DNA of 31,270 bases from positions 1 through 31,270 of the forward strand of contig CAJTVQ010000048.1 of the NCBI GenBank assembly GCA_910579935.1, given 5' to 3'. Position 1 is the stretch's first letter. Each line of letters opens with the position of its first letter. Under the pieces are notes generated by a model. It had not been told where the DNA came from. It ran no database searches and worked only from the letters and a program-made list of their open reading frames with translations. Origin of the DNA: an uncultured Lachnospiraceae bacterium (GTDB taxonomy: Bacteria; Bacillota; Clostridia; Lachnospirales; Lachnospiraceae). A program made the position numbers and the translations under genes. Below, in pieces: positions 15,558 through 22,837 of the stretch.

Positions 15558-17867
15558 CTATTTCAGCTTCCAGATATCCCTGTTGTACTCTTCGATCGTC
15601 CTGTCAGAAGAGAAGAAACCTGCTTTTGCAATATTTACCAGCATCATCTTCTTCCACTTCTGCCTGTCTTCATAATCCTTGAATATTCTGTCTTTTGTTT
15701 CAATGTAGTCCTCTAAATCCAGCAGCGTCATAAACCAGTCTTTGTTCAGAAGCTCCTTGTACAGTCTTTCCAAATTCTCTTTATGACCAACCTTCAGAGC
15801 CTGTTTGCTGACAATAAAGTCTACGGCCTCTTTTATGACAGGACTCTTTTTATAATAATCCCTGGAAACATAATCCTCTTTTTCGTAATGCTTAATGACA
15901 GCCTCGGATTTCTCCCCGAAAATATAAATATTGTCATCTCCTACCAGCTCATGGATTTCCACATTCGCGCCATCCGAAGTACCGAGCGTCACTGCCCCGT
16001 TCAGCATGAATTTCATATTGCCGGTGCCGGAAGCTTCCTTGGATGCAAGGGAAATCTGCTCGGAAATATCACATGCCGGTATCAGTTTCTCCGCATAGCT
16101 AACGTTATAGTTTTCTACCATCAGAAGCGTCATATAAGGACTTACTTCCGGATCGCTGTTGATGATCTCCTGCAAAACAAGCAGCAAATGGATGATATCC
16201 TGCGCGATCACATAGGCCGGGGCCGCTTTGGCGCCGAAGATGAAAGTCAGCGGCGTGGACGGCTTTTTGCCTCCCTTGATTTCCAGATATTTGTGGATGA
16301 TATAAAGAGCATTCATCTGCTGACGTTTATACTCGTGCAGTCTCTTTACCTGGATATCGAAAATAGAATCCGGATTCAGCTCCACGCCTTCCGCTTCTTT
16401 CACATAAGCAGCCAGATCCTTTTTCCGGTTCATCTTAATCTCTGCCAGCCGATCCAGCACATCCTGCCGTTCGGTGAACTCCAGCAGTTTTTCCAGTCTG
16501 CCGGCATCCTTCTTAAAACTGTCGCCAATGGTTTCTGTCAGGAAATCCGCCAGTTCATGATTGCAGGACAGCAGCCATCTCCGGAACGTTATGCCGTTTG
16601 TCTTATTATTGAATTTTTCCGGATAAAGTTTATAAAATGCATGGAGTTCGGTGTCTTTCAGTATTTCCGTGTGGATGGCCGCAACGCCGTTTACGGAAAA
16701 ACCGTAATGGATATCAATATGCGCCATATGCACCTTGTCGTCCTCATCAATGATCTGTACCTTCGGGTCGTCATACTTTGCTTTCACCCTCTTATCCAGT
16801 TCCCTGATGATCGGCACAAGCTGGGGCACCACTTTCTCCAGATATTTCAGCGGCCATTTCTCCAAAGCTTCCGCAAGGATGGTATGATTGGTATAAGCAC
16901 AGGTTCTGCTTACCACCTCGATCGCTTCATCCATGGTAAATGCCTTTTCATCCACAAGAATACGGATCAGTTCGGGAATCACCATCGTCGGATGGGTGTC
17001 GTTGATCTGGATGACCGCATGGTCATACATCGTGCGGAGGTCATATTTATTCTCTCTCATTTCATGCAGAATGAGCTGTGCCGCATTGCTTACCATAAAG
17101 TACTGCTGGTAAATGCGCAGCAGATTCCCTGCTTCATCGGAATCATCCGGATATAAGAATAAGGTCAGATTCTTCTCAACCGCCTCTTTGTCAAAATCAA
17201 TTCCTTTCTTCACAATGCTCTCATCGATCGTTTCAATATCAAACAGGCGGAGTTTATTGACACCATTATCATAACCCACCACATCAATATCATACAGTCT
17301 GGAAGTCACTTTTTTCTTGCCGAAATATACATCGAATGCAATATCCGTCTTCGTCAGCCAGGAACGTTCCTCAATCCAGTCATTCTTCTCTGCCGTCTGG
17401 AGTTTATCCTTAAATACCTGCTTAAAAAGGCCGTAGTGATAATTTAAGCCGATGCCTTCACCCGGCAGTCCCAAAGTTGCAATGGAATCCAGAAAACAGG
17501 CCGCCAGCCTTCCAAGACCGCCGTTTCCTAATGACGGTTCCGGCTCTGCCTCTTCAATCTTAGCCAGGCTCTTTCCCTTTGCCTGGAGAATGGAAGCAAC
17601 CTTATCGTATACTCCCAGATTGATCAGATTGTTGGAAAGCAGCTTTCCGATCAGGAATTCCGCGGAAATATAGTAAATCTTCTTTTCACCCGAGATCGGC
17701 CTGGTCACATTCATCAGCCGCTTTGTCAGCTCCAATACCACGAAATACACTTCATGGTCTCCCAGCTCTTCCACTTTCTTCCCAAACATCTCCGAAGCCA
17801 GTTCGTCTAACTGCTGCTCCAGATTCAAAACCAAAACATCCTTCTGCATATTTGTTTGCTGCAACAT
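15558..17867 (-). CDS. glgP: Glycogen/maltodextrin phosphorylase
   Basis: A PLP-dependent enzyme that releases glucose-1-phosphate from the non-reducing ends of alpha-1,4-glucans in the cytoplasm. It is 769 residues, a normal length. Near the N-terminus are YYISAEFLIGKLL, EPEPSLGNGGLGRLAACFLDS and GIGLNYHYGLFKQ; the middle has INDTHPTM, and NKTNGITFRRWL. The C-terminal half contains the cofactor site EASGTGNMKFMLNGA, with the PLP-binding lysine, followed by LGTSDGANVEI. The ATG at 17865-17867 has GAGG seven bases before it; the frame opens 14 codons earlier without a good site. It lies downstream of the LacI-type regulator on the same strand, with a LacI/CcpA-like palindrome in the gap. A strong terminator follows. 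Confidence 0.97.
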   Translation of the reverse strand: MLQQTNMQKDVLVLNLEQQLDELASEMFGKKVEELGDHEVYFVVLELTKRLMNVTRPISGEKKIYYISAEFLIGKLLSNNLINLGVYDKVASILQAKGKSLAKIEEAEPEPSLGNGGLGRLAACFLDSIATLGLPGEGIGLNYHYGLFKQVFKDKLQTAEKNDWIEERSWLTKTDIAFDVYFGKKKVTSRLYDIDVVGYDNGVNKLRLFDIETIDESIVKKGIDFDKEAVEKNLTLFLYPDDSDEAGNLLRIYQQYFMVSNAAQLILHEMRENKYDLRTMYDHAVIQINDTHPTMVIPELIRILVDEKAFTMDEAIEVVSRTCAYTNHTILAEALEKWPLKYLEKVVPQLVPIIRELDKRVKAKYDDPKVQIIDEDDKVHMAHIDIHYGFSVNGVAAIHTEILKDTELHAFYKLYPEKFNNKTNGITFRRWLLSCNHELADFLTETIGDSFKKDAGRLEKLLEFTERQDVLDRLAEIKMNRKKDLAAYVKEAEGVELNPDSIFDIQVKRLHEYKRQQMNALYIIHKYLEIKGGKKPSTPLTFIFGAKAAPAYVIAQDIIHLLLVLQEIINSDPEVSPYMTLLMVENYNVSYAEKLIPACDISEQISLASKEASGTGNMKFMLNGAVTLGTSDGANVEIHELVGDDNIYIFGEKSEAVIKHYEKEDYVSRDYYKKSPVIKEAVDFIVSKQALKVGHKENLERLYKELLNKDWFMTLLDLEDYIETKDRIFKDYEDRQKWKKMMLVNIAKAGFFSSDRTIEEYNRDIWKLK

Positions 17868-18018
17868 ACCTCTACCTCGCTTTTTTATAATTTGATTATT
17901 TAATAACATTTAATATCATCAGGTTTACCATATTTTACAATTTTATTGCAGTTTTTATTACTTTCGCGCTGTTCCTGCATCTGCGGGAATCAATCCTCAT
18001 AAAAGTAAGTTACCACAG

Positions 18019-18042
18019 GAAAACGTTTTCTGCAACTGTCAA
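18019..18042 (-). promoter_or_regulatory. LacI/CcpA-type palindrome over a promoter-like site before glgP
   Basis: GAAAACGTTTTC at 18019-18030 is a perfect 12-bp palindrome centred on CG, the hallmark of LacI/GalR-family operators. It matches the catabolite-responsive consensus at every fixed position except the two ends. A TTGACA lies just upstream on the minus strand (18042-18037), placing the palindrome where RNA polymerase would bind. The expected -10 (CCTGTG) is poor, so the promoter itself is uncertain. The regulator could be the LacI protein encoded next door or CcpA. Confidence 0.65.
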
Positions 18043-18076
18043 AATATACATTTTTTTCAATTTATTTTGTAAGATT

Positions 18077-19066
18077 TTAACAGATAATATCCAAATACTT
18101 CATCCTGACAATGCTGTAATCCAAAACTATCTTCCTTCCTGTTCCGCCTTCCATCAGCCGGCGCAGCTCTTCCACCGCGGCTGCGGAAATCCCCGCAAAA
18201 TCCTGCCTTACGGTATTCATCTGCTTTCCGGCATACCCCATTAAGATAATGCCGTCAAATCCGCATACCGGACGGAATATATCCATTTCCATCAGCGCCC
18301 GCATCGCACCGATGGCCATCAGGTCAGAAGCGCATACCACCGCATCCCTGCTCTTTGCATTCCGGAATGTGATATTCCTCGCCTGCAGTTCGGAAAATTC
18401 CCCATTCCGTATCAACAGCCTCAGCCCCTTTTCTTCCGCCAGCCGCCGGATCCCTTTCAGGCGCTCTTCACTCACATAACCGTTTTTCCTGCCGGCAATA
18501 TAGAGGATGCTTTTGCTTCCGTTCTCCTCCACCGTCTTGCGCGCCACATCATACTGCGCCTTCTCCTGATCGATCCATACAAAAGAGGTGCTTTCGTTGC
18601 AGACGGGCGCATCCACCGCCACTGCCTTAAATACCTGTGAAGCAATGAGCTTATGCAGAACCTTATCCTCTTTTGACATCCCGTAAACAATGATTCCGCA
18701 AATGCTTTGGGACAGCAGGTACCTGGTCACTTCCTCCGCCGACTTTCCCTCAAACATAGAGTAAAAAAACGTAATCACGTCCAGGCCCAGTTCCGTTGCC
18801 CGGTTGATCGCTCCCGAAAGATACTGCATGTCAATTTCATCGATCGCCTGCGTCTTGGTATTCATCTTCAAAATCAGCGCCACCCGTCCCGACTGCTTGG
18901 AAGACAGCGCTGCCGCTACGGAATTCGGAACAAAATTCAGTTCTTCTACCGCCTGATTTACTTTTCTCTTCGTTTCTTCGCTCACATTCGGGTAGTGGTT
19001 TAATACTTTTGAAACGGTAGATATCGCTACCCCCGCATGTTTCGCAACATCTTTTATGGATACCAT
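18077..19066 (-). CDS. LacI-family transcriptional regulator
   Basis: The 329-residue protein opens with a textbook LacI DNA-binding domain: SIKDVAKHAGVAISTVSKVLNH (HTH), then VSEETKRKVNQAVEELNFVPN and the hinge helix VAAALSSKQS. The rest is a periplasmic-binding-like effector domain with RVALILKM, CGIIVYGM, ASDLMAIGAMRAL, CGFDGI. Such regulators bind sugars or sugar phosphates and act mostly as repressors. Its position directly before glgP, with a CG-centred palindrome between them, suggests control of glucan use; this is inference. The ATG at 19064-19066 follows GAAAGGAAG. It lies 53 nt after a helical protein gene of the AT-rich cassette, with which it may share transcription. Confidence 0.93.
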   Translation of the reverse strand: MVSIKDVAKHAGVAISTVSKVLNHYPNVSEETKRKVNQAVEELNFVPNSVAAALSSKQSGRVALILKMNTKTQAIDEIDMQYLSGAINRATELGLDVITFFYSMFEGKSAEEVTRYLLSQSICGIIVYGMSKEDKVLHKLIASQVFKAVAVDAPVCNESTSFVWIDQEKAQYDVARKTVEENGSKSILYIAGRKNGYVSEERLKGIRRLAEEKGLRLLIRNGEFSELQARNITFRNAKSRDAVVCASDLMAIGAMRALMEMDIFRPVCGFDGIILMGYAGKQMNTVRQDFAGISAAAVEELRRLMEGGTGRKIVLDYSIVRMKYLDIIC

Positions 19067-19119
19067 GACCGATATCTTCCTTTCGTGGTTTTCTCAGGAA
19101 CTGCTCACCGGCACCATTT

Positions 19120-19878
19120 TCAGCACCCGTTTGAACCCGGTTCTTCATCCGACAGCATCATATACTCCAAAAAATCCAGTCTTTCCTCCATATCTTTCAT
19201 CTGTGTGATCAGTCTGGATACTTTGCAGTTAATATCATTCAGCCTGTTCTTAAGGGCAATCTTTTCAAGTCTGTCACGATTTTCTGAATACAATTTCCAT
19301 AAAAAATCCGCATCCCCTGCATCCAGTCCGCAGTAATTGTAGAACCGTATACGAAACAGCCGGTTGGATATGCAGAAATTAAGAATCAGATCTTCACTGA
19401 ATCTCAGGACACGCGCATACAGTGTGGCAATTTTTTCATCCAATTCCAGTTCACGGCTCATATAATCTATTGTTTCATGTTCCTCATACAAAATTCTAAA
19501 TACATCCTGATATCTTATTTTTCTTTCTTCAGCTCCAATTCCCCTCAACGGCTGCATGAACAGAAACTCCTTTGTCTGCCTGGATACGTCATTTTTTATT
19601 TCGTCCCAAAAATCTGAATCCTGAAAAAACGTCTCCAAAACCTGAAAATCAAATTCCCTGTCCTGCTTCCGTATTATTCTTACGATAGTCTGTACCATGC
19701 CGTTTTTCAACTCACAGTATCTGTCCCAGTCTTTTTCTTCCAGTTCGTATGCATTGCCAAAACCGGCCTCACCTGTCAGTGCTTCCATATCATTTAAATA
19801 TTTTAATACGGTTTCATAATGTTCCGCAAGATCCGCCGGGAGTTTTTCTATCTCGTATATTTCCTCTATTTTTTTCAA
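19120..19878 (-). CDS. Hypothetical helical protein of the AT-rich cassette
   Basis: A 252-residue, mostly charged and helical protein with no membrane segment, signal peptide or recognised motif. Notable stretches are DWDRYCELKNGMVQTIVRIIRK, ETFFQDSDFWDEIKNDVS, EERKIRYQDVFRILYEEHETID, a central hydrophobic helix (SEDLILNFCISNRLFRIRFY) and a C-terminal coiled-coil-like segment with SRLITQMKDMEERLDFLEY. It starts with TTG at 19876-19878 directly after the TAA of the winged-helix gene; the ribosome binding site GAGGTG lies inside that gene's last codons. Translation is therefore very likely coupled, suggesting a complex or a joint function. I do not recognise the family. It could be an effector, an adaptor or a partner regulating the winged-helix protein. 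Confidence 0.75.
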   Translation of the reverse strand: MKKIEEIYEIEKLPADLAEHYETVLKYLNDMEALTGEAGFGNAYELEEKDWDRYCELKNGMVQTIVRIIRKQDREFDFQVLETFFQDSDFWDEIKNDVSRQTKEFLFMQPLRGIGAEERKIRYQDVFRILYEEHETIDYMSRELELDEKIATLYARVLRFSEDLILNFCISNRLFRIRFYNYCGLDAGDADFLWKLYSENRDRLEKIALKNRLNDINCKVSRLITQMKDMEERLDFLEYMMLSDEEPGSNGC

Positions 19879-20763
19879 TTAAAACACCTCTTCATTCATA
19901 ACCATTCCGTATTGATATCCCCCGATGTCCTCCGTGTAATCTCTTTCCTCATACATATTTTCCCAAAACGTTTTCCCGCCTGATTCCTTTTCAAGGTAAC
20001 GGTTTCTTCTGCGCTTTTTATACATGCCTATTTCGGCTTTGATCATTACTTCTTTTAATTTCGCATTGAAAACCTCCGATGAAGCGATGGAAATTCCCTT
20101 ATCATACTTTTGATTCAGCAGATGGATGATATTGGACGGATTCGGGTTTTCCTTCTCAAGCTCATTTCCAACCAGGTCCAGCACATACAGCACTGTTTTT
20201 TCCACACTATCCGTATCTGCTTCCGTACTTTGAATACAGTAATTCTGATAAACCCGCTTTCCCTTTGCCGTAATATAATAATAATGGCTTTTCCCCCTGG
20301 ACTCCATTCTCCACAGACCGAACCGGTCGGTTCTTCTAAAACAATTGGAAAGAGAATTCCTGGAAATCTCCAGCTTTTCCGCAATTTTGCATACGGAAAG
20401 CCCTCCGCTGTCAGCAAGGATTCCCAATATAGGATAAATATATTTGTAATCCTTATACGTCTGTGCTTCGCTGCATTCTTCCAATTTCTGATTCAGCATA
20501 TCCCCGAGTTCCAAAACCGTTTTCATCACGGCAAAATAATAAACTCTTTGTTTCGTTTCACTCGTGTTAATCTTAAGGTAATTGGATAAAGCTTCCAATT
20601 TATCCATACCGCTTTTATAAAAGTTCCAGGTCTCCGGAATCGTATTCTTCACCACCGATTCCGTAAAAATGCGCATCAGGCTGTCTGCATTCCTGCTCAT
20701 CGTCTGCCGGGTTCCTTTTACTACATCCTGTGCATATTTCTCACTGGTCAGTTCATATTTCAT
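19879..20763 (-). CDS. Winged-helix (MarR-like) protein of the AT-rich cassette
   Basis: A 294-residue protein with a helical N-terminal part (1-105), a central winged helix at about 110-176, and a helical C-terminal part. The winged helix contains LSVCKIAEKLEISRNSLSN as the recognition unit and WRMESRGKSHYYYITAKGKR as the wing, in MarR-like order. A basic patch KKRRRNRY sits at 249-256. The ATG at 20761-20763 follows GGAGG by seven bases and is chosen over an in-frame ATG 22 codons upstream. A promoter and a direct repeat lie just upstream. It is probably a DNA-binding regulator of the cassette, perhaps autoregulatory. The large extra helical domains suggest partner or ligand binding. It is followed without a gap by the helical protein. 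Confidence 0.8.
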   Translation of the reverse strand: MKYELTSEKYAQDVVKGTRQTMSRNADSLMRIFTESVVKNTIPETWNFYKSGMDKLEALSNYLKINTSETKQRVYYFAVMKTVLELGDMLNQKLEECSEAQTYKDYKYIYPILGILADSGGLSVCKIAEKLEISRNSLSNCFRRTDRFGLWRMESRGKSHYYYITAKGKRVYQNYCIQSTEADTDSVEKTVLYVLDLVGNELEKENPNPSNIIHLLNQKYDKGISIASSEVFNAKLKEVMIKAEIGMYKKRRRNRYLEKESGGKTFWENMYEERDYTEDIGGYQYGMVMNEEVF

Positions 20764-20793
20764 CACAACACCTCCTTCGGAGCCATCGTCTTT

Positions 20794-20811
20794 GTAACGT
20801 TTAGGTAACGT
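20794..20811. promoter_or_regulatory. Direct repeat GTAACGT, 11-bp period, at the winged-helix gene start site
   Basis: GTAACGT occurs at 20794-20800 and 20805-20811, separated by TTAG. The pair lies immediately downstream of the promoter's -10 box, over the expected transcription start. A repressor bound there would block initiation, so autorepression by the winged-helix protein is a plausible inference. Confidence 0.55.
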
Positions 20812-20817
20812 ATTATA

Positions 20818-20846
20818 ATTATAATTCACCCTGCCATCTATTTCAA
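20818..20846 (-). promoter_or_regulatory. Internal promoter of the winged-helix gene
   Basis: On the minus strand TTGAAA (20846-20841) and TATAAT (20823-20818) are 17 bp apart. The -35 box lies in the last codons of the nitrilase-like gene. A second TATAAT follows directly (20817-20812). The winged-helix and helical genes can therefore be transcribed apart from the enzyme gene. Confidence 0.7.
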
Positions 20847-22130
20847 TATTTTTTTCGTATAATCAACCGTAATCCCCGCTCTTTCGCAATCCTCCTGAAG
20901 ACAGTCCGGCTTAAATTCAAATATATGCATGCATTTTGCAAAAGAACATTGTCCCATGCACCCGTCATCCATTTCATACCGGTCCTGCATTCCCTCCAAT
21001 TTATAAGGCTTCTTTTTACGCATATAAGGAATTTCAATGAATCCTATATCCCGTTCCCCCTTCTCTGCCCTCGGGCAGCAGCTGTTTGCAATCATGCCTA
21101 TTCCAAGATGTTTTTCCGATAAATCCCTCATCTGATCCCCAAACAGTGATACAGATGCGGAATAACTGGAGATCACTTCAAAATTAATCTCATATTCATT
21201 GCGGAATGCCGCCTGTGCCATTTCATCAAAGGCATCCTTGCAAACCAAATACAACACTCTTCCCAACCGTGAAATATCAATGGTTTCATAGCACTTCGGC
21301 CGTTGGCAGAGCGCTTCCTTATATTTCTTCCCATCCAGTTCCAGTTCAAACGGATTTTGCTTCCTGTTCCTGCACAAAACACTTCCATTTCCCGAAAGCA
21401 GGACACACTCATTCTTTCCCTCTTTCCACAAAGAACCGAGAAAAACCAGCTTCAGTGGAAATTCGTTCAATTCCAGCGTTCTCCTGACTAAATAATCCTT
21501 TATTTCCCGTTCCGTCCTCTCATTCATCGAAAGTTCCGGAAAAACGGCAATTTCCACATTCTCCTCAATCATACACTCCAGCAGCGCCAAATACCCCTTG
21601 TTAATATCCACTTTTTCCGGATTTTCATTTATGACCTTAAAATAATTGTCCCCCGAAGCATAATTAACAGGCTTTACACAAAACCACCTTTTTATGCAAA
21701 GCGGTATACATGCGATCCTGATGCCCTTTTCCCTTTTAGGAAAAATTTCCTTCTTATACCCTCTCATTACCACTTTCGGCTCACGCCTTGAAACGGGTGT
21801 AATGTAATAACTGTCTATCCGCGCAAAAATCCCCGAACCGTCCCTGTAACTGATGAGCCGGTATTTGCTCTTTCTCATTGCTTCGCTTTCTTTCAGCATA
21901 CTGCTTTCCGGAGACAGATACAGGCGGTACTTATCCCTTAAGGTATTTAATGGCCCCAGTTCATCCAGCAGCCGGTTTATATCCTTCCAGTTCCTATCCT
22001 GTGATATCCTGTCATATTCCTGTAAGTAAGCCGGGCTATGTTCGTCATCAATATACCCGTATAAGATCACCAGTACATCGTATATATTCTTCGCTTCTTT
22101 CAGTTCCTTTATAACATCTTTTGTATCCAT
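20838..22130 (-). CDS. Nitrilase-superfamily protein with an extra N-terminal domain
   Basis: A 430-residue protein. Residues 1-135 are an uncharacterised helical region. From about 137 (IRIACIPL) it has the order of strands and motifs of a carbon-nitrogen hydrolase. The three catalytic positions are present: Glu199 in AVFPELSMNE, Lys257 in RNRKQNPFE, and Cys297 in YLVCKDAFDE, with spacings of 58 and 40 residues, in the family range. HLGIGMIANSCCPR and DIGFIEIPY match later nitrilase elements. A Cys-rich tail (DDGCMGQCSFAKC, then CLQEDC) may bind metal. The superfamily cleaves or forms amide bonds; no substrate can be inferred. The ATG at 22128-22130 follows GAGGGG. Sampled rows are clearly AT-richer than flanking genes (33% GC at 21601-21660). 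It is divergent enough that a routine annotation may call it hypothetical. Confidence 0.75.
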   Translation of the reverse strand: MDTKDVIKELKEAKNIYDVLVILYGYIDDEHSPAYLQEYDRISQDRNWKDINRLLDELGPLNTLRDKYRLYLSPESSMLKESEAMRKSKYRLISYRDGSGIFARIDSYYITPVSRREPKVVMRGYKKEIFPKREKGIRIACIPLCIKRWFCVKPVNYASGDNYFKVINENPEKVDINKGYLALLECMIEENVEIAVFPELSMNERTEREIKDYLVRRTLELNEFPLKLVFLGSLWKEGKNECVLLSGNGSVLCRNRKQNPFELELDGKKYKEALCQRPKCYETIDISRLGRVLYLVCKDAFDEMAQAAFRNEYEINFEVISSYSASVSLFGDQMRDLSEKHLGIGMIANSCCPRAEKGERDIGFIEIPYMRKKKPYKLEGMQDRYEMDDGCMGQCSFAKCMHIFEFKPDCLQEDCERAGITVDYTKKILK

Positions 22131-22145
22131 TTCCCCTCTTTTCCA

Positions 22146-22165
22146 AGGAACTGTCAACAATTCCT
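22146..22165. promoter_or_regulatory. Near-perfect palindrome between the hemerythrin and nitrilase-like genes
   Basis: AGGAACTGT and ACAATTCCT are inverted arms matching at eight of nine positions around a two-base centre. The site lies 16 bp upstream of the nitrilase-like start codon. It could be an operator. The two-base centre makes a stable hairpin less likely. Confidence 0.35.
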
Positions 22166-22178
22166 CACCGCTTCTGTC

Positions 22179-22568
22179 TTACTCCCCGATCTGCTTATCC
22201 GTTCCGATGATATGCTCCGCCAGCCAGTCCGTCACAAACTTCAGAAGTTCCTCGACGGCCTGGTCCTGATTGTCATCAATGATCTCCAGATCCAGGGTTT
22301 CCAGTTTACGCCTGAAGTTATCATGCTGGATTTTCTGTGTGAACATTTTTTTATAATGAATACTTTCCATATAAGCTTCCTCATGCTCAAAATGCATGAC
22401 TGCATACTGTTTCAGCCTTTGCAGCAGGTTCACGATATGGTCATACTTATCCGGCACAAATTCATTCTCGCACAATTGATAAATTTCATCTGCAATCTCG
22501 AACAGAACCCGGTGCTCGCTGTCAATCTGTTCTATTCCCGTTAAATACTCTTCTTTCAATTCATACAT
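22179..22568 (-). CDS. Bacteriohemerythrin-like protein
   Basis: A 129-residue four-helix protein of the hemerythrin family, which binds a di-iron centre and oxygen, serving oxygen sensing, storage or scavenging in anaerobes. Iron-ligand positions seen are His19 (DSEH), His59 and Glu63 (HFEHEE), His82 (QHDNF), His119 and Asp124 (HIIGTD). The His expected four residues before His82, in the usual HxxxH, is Gln78, so one of the normal five His ligands appears to be missing. Length and helix pattern are otherwise typical. It has its own promoter about 155 nt upstream with a leader that can fold. The ATG at 22566-22568 follows GGCGGGGATGGT. The nitrilase-like gene starts 48 nt after its stop and may be read from the same transcript. 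Confidence 0.9.
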   Translation of the reverse strand: MYELKEEYLTGIEQIDSEHRVLFEIADEIYQLCENEFVPDKYDHIVNLLQRLKQYAVMHFEHEEAYMESIHYKKMFTQKIQHDNFRRKLETLDLEIIDDNQDQAVEELLKFVTDWLAEHIIGTDKQIGE

Positions 22569-22671
22569 ACCATCCCCGCCTTTCCCAATATGCTCTGCCC
22601 TGTCCTCCGTATGCTTCCATCCACATGCTCTTAAGATCCGGAAACATCACATGCTGTAAATCCTCTTTATT

Positions 22672-22703
22672 ACCTTCCGTCACCGTCTTATACGGATAAA
22701 GGT
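22672..22703 (-). promoter_or_regulatory. Possible nested hairpin in the hemerythrin leader
   Basis: ACCTT (22672-22676) can pair with AAGGT (22699-22703), and inside it CCGT (22683-22686) with ACGG (22692-22695). It lies in the roughly 148-nt leader. Stems are short, and a role is speculative. The rest of 22569-22837 shows only the promoter. Confidence 0.25.
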
Positions 22704-22722
22704 AACCTGTCTCTTGTTTATC

Positions 22723-22750
22723 ATTATATCAAATTTAAAAACCTTTTCAA
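22723..22750 (-). promoter_or_regulatory. Promoter of the hemerythrin gene
   Basis: On the minus strand TTGAAA (22750-22745) and TATAAT (22728-22723) are 16 bp apart. Transcription would start near 22716. It may also serve the nitrilase-like gene downstream. Confidence 0.75.
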
Positions 22751-22837
22751 GCTATTTTGTCAGCCCTTCGCGGGAGTCAGATAACAGTTTCAGGCAGATT
22801 GTCTGGTTAATGAATTCCCATAATGAGCCGGGTTCCG

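Noticed and set aside
15783..17156. Long plus-strand open frame opposite glgP.
   Set aside because: Antisense shadow of a well-conserved phosphorylase; no ribosome binding site and no protein-like motif.
19965..19974. AAAACGTTTT palindrome similar to the glgP operator.
   Set aside because: It lies inside the winged-helix coding sequence (codons for KTFWEN), far from any promoter, so it is explained by coding.
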